Positions 39,462-48,491 of a stretch of DNA of 64,000 bases are shown in pieces. The position numbers were made by a program, and so were the translations under genes. The DNA is from CAZTZL01 sp964537715 (lineage in GTDB: Bacteria > Zhuqueibacterota > QNDG01 > DSAB01), in assembly GCA_964537715.1 (NCBI GenBank), contig CAZIAH010000002.1:72276-136275 (forward strand), read 5' to 3'. The number at the start of each line of letters is the position of its first letter. The first letter of the stretch is position 1. Below the pieces are notes generated by a model. It had not been told where the DNA came from and searched no databases. It saw only the letters and a list, made by a program, of their open reading frames with translations.

Positions 39462-40259
39462 CTATTGAATTTCTTTCAAGGCATCCCTTACCGAAGTCAC
39501 TTCCTCCCTGGCCCTCGCCATTAAAAAGCGATCATCACTTTGTAACGAAGTCAATTGGAATCCCTGTTTAATCATTTCAACGGCGACTTCTTTTGAGTTG
39601 GTGTGAATACCGGCTGGTATACCGTGACGCTTTGCGACTTCGAGGATTTTCTGCTTTGCTTCAACAACTTCCGGGTCACTCTGGCCTTTGCGCGGCTCCT
39701 TGCCAAGCGCCATGGAGAGATCCGACGGTCCGATATAGATCGCACTGATGCCCGGAACCTGGAGAATCTGGTCAAGATTCATGATTGCTTCTCGGGTTTC
39801 GATTTGTGGGATAACGAGCGTTTCCTCATCGGCAAAATGGTGATAATCTCCTCCACCGTGTGTGCTGCCCCCGCCATAGTATTTGGCCCGGATGGGACCA
39901 AAGCTCCGAAATCCTCTGGGAGGATATTTACATGCACTGACCAAGGCCTCCGCGTCTTCAGGGGTGTTGATCATCGGACAAATGACACCGTAGGAACCCG
40001 CATCCAGAATCTTCATTAAGCGGGCGGGATCATTCCAGGGCACCCGGGTGAGTGGGACCACTGAGGTTGTAGAAATTGCTTGCAGCATAGTGGTAGCAAC
40101 CTGATAACCGACAAGCCCGTGCTGCATATCAATAGTGATGGAGTCGAACCCTTGATGGGCCATGATCTCAGCAGAGAATGAGCTGGGAATGGAACACCAG
40201 CCGTTGATGACAGCCCCGCCATGTGCCCAAATTTCTTTCAGTGTATTTTTTCTCATCAT
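39462..40259 (-). CDS. HpcH/HpaI family aldolase
   Basis: A 265-residue class II-type aldolase of the HpcH/HpaI (citrate-lyase-like) family. Motifs include IDMQHG with H47 as likely general base, TRVPW with R72, the metal-binding Glu in IPQIETREA, and IGPSDLSMALG with the metal-binding Asp. These enzymes reversibly split 4-hydroxy-2-oxoacids into pyruvate and an aldehyde. It precedes the membrane-protein gene by 14 bases. Next to a 2-hydroxyacid dehydrogenase and 6-phosphogluconolactonase it may help make an unusual acid for the glycan. Two decayed copies of its 3' end lie downstream at 36.2-36.4 kb and 34.1-34.2 kb. The natural substrate is unknown. Confidence 0.88.
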   Translation of the reverse strand: MMRKNTLKEIWAHGGAVINGWCSIPSSFSAEIMAHQGFDSITIDMQHGLVGYQVATTMLQAISTTSVVPLTRVPWNDPARLMKILDAGSYGVICPMINTPEDAEALVSACKYPPRGFRSFGPIRAKYYGGGSTHGGGDYHHFADEETLVIPQIETREAIMNLDQILQVPGISAIYIGPSDLSMALGKEPRKGQSDPEVVEAKQKILEVAKRHGIPAGIHTNSKEVAVEMIKQGFQLTSLQSDDRFLMARAREEVTSVRDALKEIQ

Positions 40260-40532
40260 TAGCTCCTATAGTAGTGAAAAGTCTGTGATGCAAGAATTCT
40301 TTCTCTTTTCATTTTTTTCAAACGATGCATCTCCTTGCGCCGAGTTGCCATCCCATATCAGAATTTTTACCCAAGGTTCCTTGGAATTCCTTGAAAAAAC
40401 AGTATCCTTTGAAAGGGCGTGACATCATCATTTTGCTTGGCCTGAATATTCGATTCATTTGTGCAAAGATTGACAATCCATGTGTGCTCTTCTTTTTCAA
40501 ACTTTCATATGAAATATGACTGTCTTCAATAA

Positions 40533-41216
40533 CTATGGGGCAGTCAATACAGTGATCGGAGTCTGCTCCTGCAAAAGAAGCAACCGCAGGGGAATTTCTT
40601 CTATAGATCCGGGCTGTTTGGCCTTGGAGTATATAAAATGCTTATCATGTCCTGAAAACAATAAAAATATTTTATTTGCGTTTAGAATCGTTGGCGCTGT
40701 AAGAGATATCCGGGACAGACGGGATTCTGTTGCAGAAACAGCGACACAGAGGCTGTTATAGACGTGGAGAGCAGGATCGCCTGGAAATAGCGAGGCAAAA
40801 TGGCCATCATTCCCCAACCCCAGATAAACCGCGTCGAATGGCAGGTTCAATGTCTTAAGCCGCTCTTCGCAGGCAAATTGACCCTTTTCGGACGATTCTT
40901 CACCCCCGAAAAGGGAGATAAAAGTTGCGACCGCTGCCCCCCCTAAAAGCAAACAAGAACGTACCAGTTTTTCATTGCTGTCGGGATGATCAACCGGCAC
41001 CCAGCGTTCGTCGGTGAGAGTTACCTGAACACGGCGCCAATCAACATCATGTCGGCGTAAACGCTCAAACACATGTTTTGGGGTGCGTCCACCAGAGACA
41101 GCCAGTAACGCCCTACCACGCGCGGATATGGCATCGCACAGTACGGATGCCAGATTTGCCGCCAATTCGTCGGCCGCAGCTTCTATAGATATAAAATGGT
41201 GTTCTTCGATAGCCAT
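40533..41216 (-). CDS. pgl: 6-phosphogluconolactonase
   Basis: A 227-residue protein of the DevB/Pgl type. It has AVSGGRTPKHVFERL near residues 39-53, the TLTDERWVPVDHPDSN segment and the LGLGNDGHFASLFPG motif, all hallmarks of 6-phosphogluconolactonase. It would hydrolyse 6-phosphogluconolactone in the oxidative pentose phosphate pathway. The gene is GC-richer than the flanking glycan genes and sits 14 bases after the dehydrogenase gene. Why a pentose-phosphate enzyme lies in a surface-glycan locus is unclear; it may act on another sugar lactone. Confidence 0.85.
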   Translation of the reverse strand: MAIEEHHFISIEAAADELAANLASVLCDAISARGRALLAVSGGRTPKHVFERLRRHDVDWRRVQVTLTDERWVPVDHPDSNEKLVRSCLLLGGAAVATFISLFGGEESSEKGQFACEERLKTLNLPFDAVYLGLGNDGHFASLFPGDPALHVYNSLCVAVSATESRLSRISLTAPTILNANKIFLLFSGHDKHFIYSKAKQPGSIEEIPLRLLLLQEQTPITVLTAP

Positions 41217-41230
41217 TTGTGGTCGTTTGT

Positions 41231-42187
41231 TCAGTCCCCAAGTGGAGAATCTGCTACCGGTACTGCGTTCTCATCCAGCCCTTTAATAGCAGCTCGCCCC
41301 ATAGCCAGAATCGCCTCTTCAGAGCTGCCGCCGATATGGGGAGTGGCAAGGAAATTGGGTAAACGCAAGAGCTCTAAATCTTCCGGCGGCTCCGTGGTGA
41401 ATACATCAAATCCGGCGCCTGCCAGCCGGCCGTCTATGAGCATTCGCTTCAACGCTTCCTCATCTACCAGACCACCCCGTGCAGTATTGATCAGCAACGC
41501 ATCAGGTTTCATAAGTGCCAGCCGATCAGCATTTAACATATTGCGGGTGCTGCTATCCAGCGGTACATGCAGTGTAACGATGTCAGATCTGGTCAACAGA
41601 TCCTCAAGTTCTACCGCTTCTACCTGGTTAGCCGCGTAAAACTCGGGAAAATCCAATATATCATGGGCTAAGACCTTGCATCCAAACGCCCGGAAAATAG
41701 ACGTCACATCTTTTCCAATATGACCACACCCGATGATGCCGACAGTGCGTCCCGAAATACATCTTCCCTTACGATTCTTCCAAATACCGCTTTTAATTTC
41801 GAGGTTGACAAGCGGCACAAGGTGTAATAGCGAAATGATAAAGGCAATGACCAGTTCGCTAACGGAGCGTTTGTTCACGCCGCCGGTCCAGCCCAGCCGG
41901 ATTTTATGTCGGATTAGCGCTTCCTTATCCAGCATGTCAGTACCCACTCCATATTTGCTGATTACCTTCAGATCCGGGAGAGCGGCCAGAATGGCTTCGT
42001 CGATCCGCTCCAAAGCGATGATCAATTTGATGCGTCCACGGGCAAATTCGATCAACGCCTCATCCTTCAAGGTTACTCCATTATCATTGAAACGAACATC
42101 TGAGTACCTCTCCAATAGCTCGGCCCGTAAAAGTGGATGTTTTGAAAAGGAGCGGGAGGTCACAGCAATCGGTGTGCTGTTTTTCAT
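41231..42187 (-). CDS. D-isomer 2-hydroxyacid dehydrogenase (phosphoglycerate dehydrogenase-like)
   Basis: A 318-residue NAD-dependent D-2-hydroxyacid dehydrogenase. The nucleotide loop is GIIGCGHIG near residues 149-157, the substrate arginine sits in NTARGGLVDE, and the final catalytic His is in ATPHIGGS. Length fits the short phosphoglycerate-dehydrogenase form without an ACT domain. It begins one base after the Gfo/Idh/MocA stop, so both are co-translated. It could make or oxidise a 2-hydroxyacid for this locus; 3-phosphoglycerate-related chemistry would be relevant to the FkbH domain further along, but that link is speculative. Confidence 0.88.
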   Translation of the reverse strand: MKNSTPIAVTSRSFSKHPLLRAELLERYSDVRFNDNGVTLKDEALIEFARGRIKLIIALERIDEAILAALPDLKVISKYGVGTDMLDKEALIRHKIRLGWTGGVNKRSVSELVIAFIISLLHLVPLVNLEIKSGIWKNRKGRCISGRTVGIIGCGHIGKDVTSIFRAFGCKVLAHDILDFPEFYAANQVEAVELEDLLTRSDIVTLHVPLDSSTRNMLNADRLALMKPDALLINTARGGLVDEEALKRMLIDGRLAGAGFDVFTTEPPEDLELLRLPNFLATPHIGGSSEEAILAMGRAAIKGLDENAVPVADSPLGD

Positions 42188-42188
42188 A

Positions 42189-43235
42189 TTAGTTCCTATA
42201 TTGCTTTTCTTTTAGTTTAGCGGACTGTTGTTTCTTGAAGGTCTCATCAGCATTGTAAATGCCAAAGACCAGGCTCATCGTTTCGTACGCATCTCTGGAG
42301 GTGCCGTTCCGAACAGGACAGCCGGTTTGGATGCATTCGACAAACTCAGCCAACTCCAATTCCCAGGATGGATCGGTGTTACAAAAAATGGCTTCCTCCC
42401 GCGGATTACCGATGGCATACCCACTGTGTTTGCGACCTTGAATAATCCATTCGTCACGATAGCTTCGGGTTCCAGACGGCATTCCATCCACAATCACGTA
42501 TCCGTCCTCCATAAAGATTTCGAGACTAAAACGGTGCTTCCATAGTGTAAAGGAACTGTGCAACTGAGCGATAATGCCCTCATCATTCCGCAGCAGGGCA
42601 AATGCATTGTCCTCCAGATCGATATCCCAGAATGCGGTAGTGCACATGCTTTTGATCTCTGAAAACTCGCCGCAGAAATAACGGAACAGGTCAAGCATAT
42701 GAATACCCTGATCAAACAGTATGCCGCCGCCTGACATTGCCGGGTCATGACGCCATTCATTGGGATTGTCGAAAAGTCTGGCTTTTCCGTATATCCCTCG
42801 TACCCAGAGGATTTTACCATATTTGTTGCTCTCAACGATTTTCTTTGCTTCCATGATGCCAAAGTGATAGCGGTGATTAAAGCCAATTTTTAGCACCAGA
42901 CCGGGATTGCGTCTTTCAGCTTCCATAATCCGCTCAATGTCTTCCATATTGCATCCCGGTGGTTTCTCACAGAAAACATGTTTTCCAGCGTCTAGCGCTG
43001 CGACAGTAACATCAGGAATGAGGTAGTTGGGTGTGCATACGAAAACGGCCTCGACATCTGAGCTGATTACCGCCTCGTAATCGGGGAGGATCTGCATGTT
43101 CTCGAAGCCCTTTGCCGGCGGATTTGGATCCGTACCGGAAATCAATACAGTGTCATCGTTTTCTCGAATGGTCATGGCCCGGATTCCGCCCATCTTTCCA
43201 AGACCCACAATGCCTATCCTTAGTGGTTCTGCCAT
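42189..43235 (-). CDS. Gfo/Idh/MocA family oxidoreductase
   Basis: A 348-residue NAD(P)-dependent sugar oxidoreductase. The N-terminal dinucleotide loop is GIVGLGKMGG, followed by VFVCTPNYL and the family motif CEKPPG, where the Lys is catalytic. The C-terminal half has the substrate domain with DQGIHMLDLFRYF, equivalent to the usual DxxxHxxD signature. It lies one base ahead of the hydroxyacid dehydrogenase gene and belongs to the GC-richer sub-block 39.4-43.2 kb. It probably oxidises a ring hydroxyl of a nucleotide sugar or a free sugar acid; the substrate is not predictable. Confidence 0.88.
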   Translation of the reverse strand: MAEPLRIGIVGLGKMGGIRAMTIRENDDTVLISGTDPNPPAKGFENMQILPDYEAVISSDVEAVFVCTPNYLIPDVTVAALDAGKHVFCEKPPGCNMEDIERIMEAERRNPGLVLKIGFNHRYHFGIMEAKKIVESNKYGKILWVRGIYGKARLFDNPNEWRHDPAMSGGGILFDQGIHMLDLFRYFCGEFSEIKSMCTTAFWDIDLEDNAFALLRNDEGIIAQLHSSFTLWKHRFSLEIFMEDGYVIVDGMPSGTRSYRDEWIIQGRKHSGYAIGNPREEAIFCNTDPSWELELAEFVECIQTGCPVRNGTSRDAYETMSLVFGIYNADETFKKQQSAKLKEKQYRN

Positions 43236-43602
43236 GTTAAAGGACCTTTCATCATTACCTTTATTTATTGGCTCAATATGGATTGCTGGGAGTTGACATT
43301 GGTCAGAAAAAACTGCCTAAAACCAATGGTCTAACTGCTGTTCCAGAGGATCCAAGTTGATAAAGAGTACTGAACGATTAATTGATGAAAGCAGGGGAAA
43401 TGTATAAGAAAGCAAGTAACAACTTTTTACTCAACCATATAGTCACTGAAGATGCCTGACAGTATTTAAAATCTGACATCAATGTCCTCAGCCTGTCGCT
43501 GCGACGTTACCTGTTTTTCAACGGCATTATCGATACAGATTCTGAGTTTTTGGGCAAGAATGCGGAAACTGGAAAATAATACTACGATTTTATAAAAATG
43601 TC
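43236..43602. other. Spacer with a possible decayed minus-strand gene end
   Basis: This 367-base spacer holds no intact gene. Between about 43577 and 43466 the minus strand stays open and reads FRILAQKLRICIDNAVEKQV then TSQRQAEDIDVRF before a stop. Its composition looks protein-like, so it may be the leftover C-terminus of a lost gene, in line with the other remnants in this block. I do not recognise the family. Confidence 0.3.
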
Positions 43603-44652
43603 TCACCACGGAGCACTAAGCTTAAACTCATCAGCCAAGGATTGCAATTCATCTACAATATCTTTACCTAAATGGACACCGGTTTCAACGTTTTGTTGGT
43701 AATGGCGCCATCTGGTTTCGCCAGGGAGTAATATTTCATCTATGCCAGTTCTTTTTTTCGCTTCCTTAATATATCCAATTAGTCTTGCCATACGGTCATA
43801 GTATATTTCTATGGGTAATAGGCTTAATATATCAATAGCCAAGAAAAGATGGCCAACTCGATTGCTTTTGGAAAAATTCTTCCAAATAGAACCAATTTCA
43901 TGAGAAATCGCCGAACCAGTTATCACACCACTTAAGATCTCAACCATTAACCCCAAACAATATCCTTTGGCTCCGGCCATTGGCAAAATACTACCTTTGC
44001 TGGCTTGTTCCGGGTCCACGGTATCGTTCCCGTTTTCGTCAAGCGCTACTCCTATTGGGAGCGTGCTCTGGTCTGCTATGGTTTTTCGAATCGCTGCACC
44101 CGATATCCCACTGGTGGAAAAATCAACCAGGATAGATTGACCACCTTTTACTGGTGCGCCAAAGGCAAATGGATTGGTTCCAAATACAGGTGACATTCCA
44201 CCTTGAGGCACAACCAGAGGATAAGAGTTGGTAGTTACTATACTGATTTTACCAGCTTGTGCTGCCAATTGATTGTAATATGCATTAGCACCAAAGTGGT
44301 TGCTATTTTGTACACCCACTACACCAACACCGTATTTATCAGCTGTTTCGATAGCTTTTGACATCGCCATGTGACCCAGAAATGGACCAGGACCGTCGTT
44401 CCCCTCCAACAGTAGAACGGCATCGGACTTGCGCACAAACTTCGCATGACATGGAGAATTGATCAAGTTTCGCTTAAATCTCTTTATAAATATTGGCAAG
44501 CGTTTTAGACCATGACCCGATCTACCGATCATTTCGGTCCATACCATCACCTCGGTGATGGTATTTGCCTCGTGAGTATCAACGCCTGAAGCGCATAGAA
44601 CATCAAATACAAATTTTTTTAATAACCGAGAATCTATTTTTACATTATCCAT
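43603..44652 (-). CDS. Malate/L-lactate dehydrogenase family oxidoreductase (Ldh2-type)
   Basis: A 349-residue NAD(P)-dependent dehydrogenase of the unusual non-Rossmann Ldh2/malate-sulfolactate family. Typical motifs are SGHGLKRLP near residue 54, VGVQNSNHFGANAYY with the catalytic His, FGTNPFAFGAP and GAKGYCLGLMVEILSGVITG. Members oxidise or reduce 2-oxo/2-hydroxyacids such as lactate, malate, ureidoglycolate or sulfolactate. It stands between the Gfo/Idh/MocA gene and an ATP-grasp gene. It may supply a hydroxyacid joined by the neighbouring ligase; that is inference from position. Confidence 0.88.
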   Translation of the reverse strand: MDNVKIDSRLLKKFVFDVLCASGVDTHEANTITEVMVWTEMIGRSGHGLKRLPIFIKRFKRNLINSPCHAKFVRKSDAVLLLEGNDGPGPFLGHMAMSKAIETADKYGVGVVGVQNSNHFGANAYYNQLAAQAGKISIVTTNSYPLVVPQGGMSPVFGTNPFAFGAPVKGGQSILVDFSTSGISGAAIRKTIADQSTLPIGVALDENGNDTVDPEQASKGSILPMAGAKGYCLGLMVEILSGVITGSAISHEIGSIWKNFSKSNRVGHLFLAIDILSLLPIEIYYDRMARLIGYIKEAKKRTGIDEILLPGETRWRHYQQNVETGVHLGKDIVDELQSLADEFKLSAPW

Positions 44653-44769
44653 TCACTAATCTCCAGGACCGCAACATATAACACTCATTTAATCCCTATA
44701 AAATTTAAATTTTGCGACATCTGAGATCTTGTTTTCCTGCTCGTTTGGAGTCTCTTTTTGGCTCCCAGT

Positions 44770-45867
44770 TCAGCCAATCCGAATCTGATCAAGTGGCTGT
44801 AGTTCAGGCACCTGGTCCTTAAAAATCTGTTGTAATAGCCGCAAACCTACTGGATACCTTTCCCCCTTTTTTAAATGATGATAGAAGTGACCGGGCGGCG
44901 TATTGACTTCAATAACACGCCCTCCGGACTCTTGTAGATCAACTGTCAAATCATTTGTGATGATATCTATCCCTATCAGCCTTACACCGATTGTTTCCGA
45001 TATCTTTTGCCCCAGTGAAATTAGTGATTCTGCGGGACGTTGCAGTGGGCTCTCATTTTCTTCGGCCCGGTTGCAGTTTATCACATCCTTTACTTTTATG
45101 ACCTGTCCTTTGGCCGGCATTGTGCTCAAATTCATTCCTTGAGCTGCCAAGGTATTTTTTGTATCCAAGTCCATATAAATGAGACTGTGAGCTAATTGTG
45201 AACCAGGTTCTATTCTCTTTTTGTTTTCCTGACGAATTAAGCGACGAATCGAGGACACACCGTCACCAATGACGGTGGGGGGGCGTCTGACAATGCAGTC
45301 CAAGAGTTCTCCGTCGAGGAAAAGAAGCCGGTAGTTATCGCCCTTGATCTGTTCCTCTATCACAGTCTCCGGACAAAACGCTCTGGACCACGCCAGTGCT
45401 TGATAAAGACGGCGTACTCCGGTGACATTGGTCGTTACGCCAGCCCCCGCCCCAGTACCGTAAGCCGGCTTTACAACCAACGGGCAGTCAACTTCAGACA
45501 TAAACGATTTGGCGGCAGAAACATCAAGTTTCTTTAAGTGAATGTATCTGGGCATTGGCACATCGATTTTAGCCAAGAGTTTGTAAATAATGGCTTTGTT
45601 TACAACCAACTGATAGCCCACAGTGTCTGTTAACGGGGTGTACTGCTCGAACACCAGAACGCTATGGCTGCCGTTGGTAATTTTGAATATGCCGTAACCA
45701 AGCGACTCAATTGTTGAGCCTGTCTGGGCGGCTGCGTCTTCCCAGACCTGAGCATAATATTCTGCTCTCTTACATTTGATTGCATTGTGATCACTTTGCA
45801 ATGTTCTCAGATATCTTTGGCCCAGATGGAAAAAAGCAACTACATCAAAAAATTTATTTAATACCAC
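44770..45867 (-). CDS. ATP-grasp ligase, cyanophycin synthetase/glutathione synthase-like
   Basis: A 365-residue ATP-grasp protein. Core motifs are NKAIIYKLLAKIDVPMPRYI, PLVVKPAYGTGAGAGVTTNV (nucleotide-binding loop), VIEEQIKGDNYRLLFLDGEL, RRPPTVIGDGVSSIRRLI and a terminal GRVIEVNTPPG metal site. The VIGDG-SI and GDNYRLL phrases are characteristic of the cyanophycin-synthetase/GshF branch, which forms peptide or amide bonds. It is a second ligase besides the one at 32649-33866, so the locus probably makes an amide-linked substituent. Partner substrates are unknown. Confidence 0.82.
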   Translation of the reverse strand: MVLNKFFDVVAFFHLGQRYLRTLQSDHNAIKCKRAEYYAQVWEDAAAQTGSTIESLGYGIFKITNGSHSVLVFEQYTPLTDTVGYQLVVNKAIIYKLLAKIDVPMPRYIHLKKLDVSAAKSFMSEVDCPLVVKPAYGTGAGAGVTTNVTGVRRLYQALAWSRAFCPETVIEEQIKGDNYRLLFLDGELLDCIVRRPPTVIGDGVSSIRRLIRQENKKRIEPGSQLAHSLIYMDLDTKNTLAAQGMNLSTMPAKGQVIKVKDVINCNRAEENESPLQRPAESLISLGQKISETIGVRLIGIDIITNDLTVDLQESGGRVIEVNTPPGHFYHHLKKGERYPVGLRLLQQIFKDQVPELQPLDQIRIG

Positions 45868-46127
45868 ACCAGTTTTCTCCTATAGGAAAAAAGAAATTAT
45901 TTGGCATTTACAAGTTCAGTGTTTTTAAGAAGTTGTGCTCTGTTTTAACCTTTCAAATCTAATAGATACAGCTCCGCTATCTGAGTCACAATTCTGTTGA
46001 ATGAAACCGCAATGAAAAGACTTGATATTTTTTACTTAACGTTAAATAGTTAATTCAATTTATATTAATAACTTAAATTTATTTTAGATTGATACTTACC
46101 AATTAATAATACTTTAGTTATTTTAAA

Positions 46128-46862
46128 TTATATTGGATAATTATAATATTGGATTGAGTCAATCTGATTTCTTAATGCCAAAGCTCCTAAAAATCCTGAA
46201 GGTAAATTTAATTTATAAATTGACCAAATTTGTTTACTCTCAAAATTCGTATGTCGATTATCGACAATAGCTGTTTGTAAGGTTTGAAGATTCAAATCAA
46301 TTCTATCGATTGGATATTGTAATCCCATTCCAATTCCTTTGATCAAAGCCTCTTTACGAGTCCAATATTCATAAAACAGACTTTGCCTTTGAATCATCGA
46401 CAACCTCTTAAATTTATTTTTTTCTTCCAATGAAAAATAGTTATCGACGATTGAATTCACTTCTGGAATATTTTTAACATATTCAATATCAACACCGACT
46501 TCTTGATTAGTGGTGAATGCGAATACTCCCATGTCATTTGAATAGGAGATATTAAAATAATATTGTTTATTATGAACCACATGTTTTAAATAGGGTTTCC
46601 CGTAAGTATTCGTTGTAAATTGGATTCGTTCGGGACTGCATTTTATGTAATTCCCCAATAGGGTTCTTAATATTCCATGTCGAGCAATATACTGAACTCT
46701 ATCGTGTTTAAAGTAGTATTTTTTTGCTCTGTTTTTCTCTTTAGGTGACAATAATTTAGACATCGTTTTTATTTGGGGATAGCTTAAATCTAAACAAGCT
46801 AAGTAAATATGAACAGTATTTTTCCCCATTTCGTGTTTTCCATTCATTTCATTGTCGGACAA
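46128..46862 (-). CDS. 4'-phosphopantetheinyl transferase, Sfp type
   Basis: A 244-residue Sfp/Gsp-type phosphopantetheinyl transferase, the right length for the family. The magnesium/CoA motif is VGVDIEYV with D125 and E127, and the second motif is WTRKEALIKGIG with W167, K170 and E171. It transfers phosphopantetheine from CoA to Ser of carrier domains. The window has seven such domains, all in the NRPS/PKS genes 18-42 kb further along on the same strand, so this enzyme ties the glycan half to the assembly line. The gene is AT-rich, begins 43 bases after the aminotransferase stop and is followed by a 260-base spacer without recognised content. Confidence 0.92.
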   Translation of the reverse strand: MSDNEMNGKHEMGKNTVHIYLACLDLSYPQIKTMSKLLSPKEKNRAKKYYFKHDRVQYIARHGILRTLLGNYIKCSPERIQFTTNTYGKPYLKHVVHNKQYYFNISYSNDMGVFAFTTNQEVGVDIEYVKNIPEVNSIVDNYFSLEEKNKFKRLSMIQRQSLFYEYWTRKEALIKGIGMGLQYPIDRIDLNLQTLQTAIVDNRHTNFESKQIWSIYKLNLPSGFLGALALRNQIDSIQYYNYPI

Positions 46863-46905
46863 TAATGAATCATGAAAGGGAATTATATTCGCTTCCTGAA
46901 TTGAA

Positions 46906-48006
46906 TCATATAACTTTTCTTAATGCATTGACCACATACTGAATCTGGTCAATTGTTAACTCAGGAAACATGGGTAATGAAAGTTCTTCATCAGCTATTT
47001 GCTCAGCGACAGGAAAGGATCCTCTTGGAAGATTCAGAAATTGATAAGCCTTGGTCAGATGAATCGATATCGGATAGTGAATGCCGCAATGGACCTGGTT
47101 TTCTTTCAGTGATTCAAGCATAACATCCCGGTTCTTCATTCTGATTGCATATATATGAAATATGGGCTCTGCAGGTTCTGGAACAAACGGCAGGACGATA
47201 GAGTCCGTTCCTGATAATAAACGGGAATACAGCGTCGCATGATCTCTGCGCTTTTTATTCCATTGGTCAATATATTTCAATTTCACATTCAGAACGGCTC
47301 CCTGAATGCCATCCATACGACTATTCCATCCTATATAATCATGGCAGTATTTTTGCGGTTGGCCATGGTCCCGGAGCATTTTGACTCTTTCCGCAATTTG
47401 CCGATTATTGGTAACAATGGCACCCGCTTCTCCGTACGCTCCCAAATTTTTTCCCGGATAAAAACTAAAGCATCCGGCATCACCCAGAGATCCGGCTTTT
47501 TTACCTTTATATTTTGCTCCCTGTGCCTGTGCGCTGTCCTCGAGCACATATAAATGATGCCGTCTTGCGATTTCGATGATCGGATCCATGTCCGCCATCT
47601 GACCGTAAAGGTGAACCGGAATCACGGCTTTTGTTTTGGTGGTAATCGCCGATTCCAATTTTTGCGGATCCATGTTATAGGTTTTTTCATCAACATCAAC
47701 AAAAACAGGTTTTGCGCCTGTGAAACTGATGGCCTCGACGGTCGCGATAAATGTATTTGGTACTGTAATCACTTCATCGCCGGGTCCGATACTCATGGCA
47801 AGGAGAGTAAGCCATATTGCAGATGTCCCGCTGGATACTCCAATTGCAAATTTACAATCGCAATATTTTGCATAGTTTTTTTCAAATTCCCTGACAAAAG
47901 GTCCACCTGCGTATGCAGTGTTATCAAGTACTTCCTGAATCGCTAGATTGACTTCGTCATAAATGGATTTGTACTGTGCTTTTAAATCAAGAAAGGGTAC
48001 ATTCAT
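46906..48006 (-). CDS. wbpE: DegT/DnrJ/EryC1 aminotransferase, WbpE-like
   Basis: A 366-residue PLP-dependent sugar aminotransferase. It opens VPFLDLKAQY, has GVSSGTSAIWL for cofactor phosphate binding, LEDSAQAQGAKYKG, and SFYPGKNLGAYGEAG carrying the PLP lysine. The start codon overlaps the acyltransferase stop by 4 bases. With the dehydrogenase and acetyltransferase upstream it forms the WbpB-WbpE-WbpD set, in which the 3-oxo group of UDP-N-acetylglucosaminuronate is transaminated and then acetylated to give a 2,3-diacetamido-uronic acid. The symbol rests on gene context and family; relatives in the FdtB group act on dTDP-sugars. Confidence 0.88.
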   Translation of the reverse strand: MNVPFLDLKAQYKSIYDEVNLAIQEVLDNTAYAGGPFVREFEKNYAKYCDCKFAIGVSSGTSAIWLTLLAMSIGPGDEVITVPNTFIATVEAISFTGAKPVFVDVDEKTYNMDPQKLESAITTKTKAVIPVHLYGQMADMDPIIEIARRHHLYVLEDSAQAQGAKYKGKKAGSLGDAGCFSFYPGKNLGAYGEAGAIVTNNRQIAERVKMLRDHGQPQKYCHDYIGWNSRMDGIQGAVLNVKLKYIDQWNKKRRDHATLYSRLLSGTDSIVLPFVPEPAEPIFHIYAIRMKNRDVMLESLKENQVHCGIHYPISIHLTKAYQFLNLPRGSFPVAEQIADEELSLPMFPELTIDQIQYVVNALRKVI

Positions 48007-48491
48007 AATTTTTCCTTTTCATCTATCGTTCGAATAATTCGAGCCGGATTGCCGGCAACAATCGTTGATGGGGGGACATCCTTCGTCACTACGGATCCCG
48101 CGCCCACAATGGCATTTTCGCCGATGATTACCCCGCAAAGAATAGTAACACTTGAACCAATTGATGCATTCTTTTTAATGTAGGTTTCAATACAGGTCCA
48201 ATCCGCTTCCGTCTGCAGGGATCCATTCCGATTCGTAGCATGCGGATATTTATCATTGATAAATGTTACATTATGTCCGATAAAGACGTTGTCTTCAATA
48301 TGAACTCCCTCACAGATGAAGGTATGGCTTGATATTTTACAGTTTTTTCCGATAAATGCGCCCTTCTGGATCTCGACAAAGGTACCAATTTTTGAATTGT
48401 CGTCAATATGACAACCGTACAAATTGACAAAATCAAATAACTTAACATTTTTCCCGAGTTTCACATCTTTTGCGATATTTTGATGTATCAT
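48003..48491 (-). CDS. wbpD: Left-handed beta-helix N-acetyltransferase, WbpD-like
   Basis: A 162-residue hexapeptide-repeat acyltransferase. Repeated I/V-G-x-x-x turns run through most of the chain, with the WbpD/FdtC-type loop TFINDKYPHATN near residues 80-90 and the C-terminal GAGSVVTKDVPPSTIVAGNPAR. It would acetylate the 3-amino group made by the adjacent aminotransferase. Both ends overlap its neighbours by 4 bases, so three proteins are translationally coupled. The expected order dehydrogenase, acetyltransferase, aminotransferase is complete here; the WbpA-type 6-dehydrogenase and WbpI-type epimerase are not in the window. Confidence 0.88.
   Translation of the reverse strand: MIHQNIAKDVKLGKNVKLFDFVNLYGCHIDDNSKIGTFVEIQKGAFIGKNCKISSHTFICEGVHIEDNVFIGHNVTFINDKYPHATNRNGSLQTEADWTCIETYIKKNASIGSSVTILCGVIIGENAIVGAGSVVTKDVPPSTIVAGNPARIIRTIDEKEKL

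Noticed and set aside
40260..40532. Overlapping open frames between the aldolase and pgl genes
   Set aside because: Frames of 60-86 codons occur on both strands, none with recognisable motifs or a convincing ribosome site.
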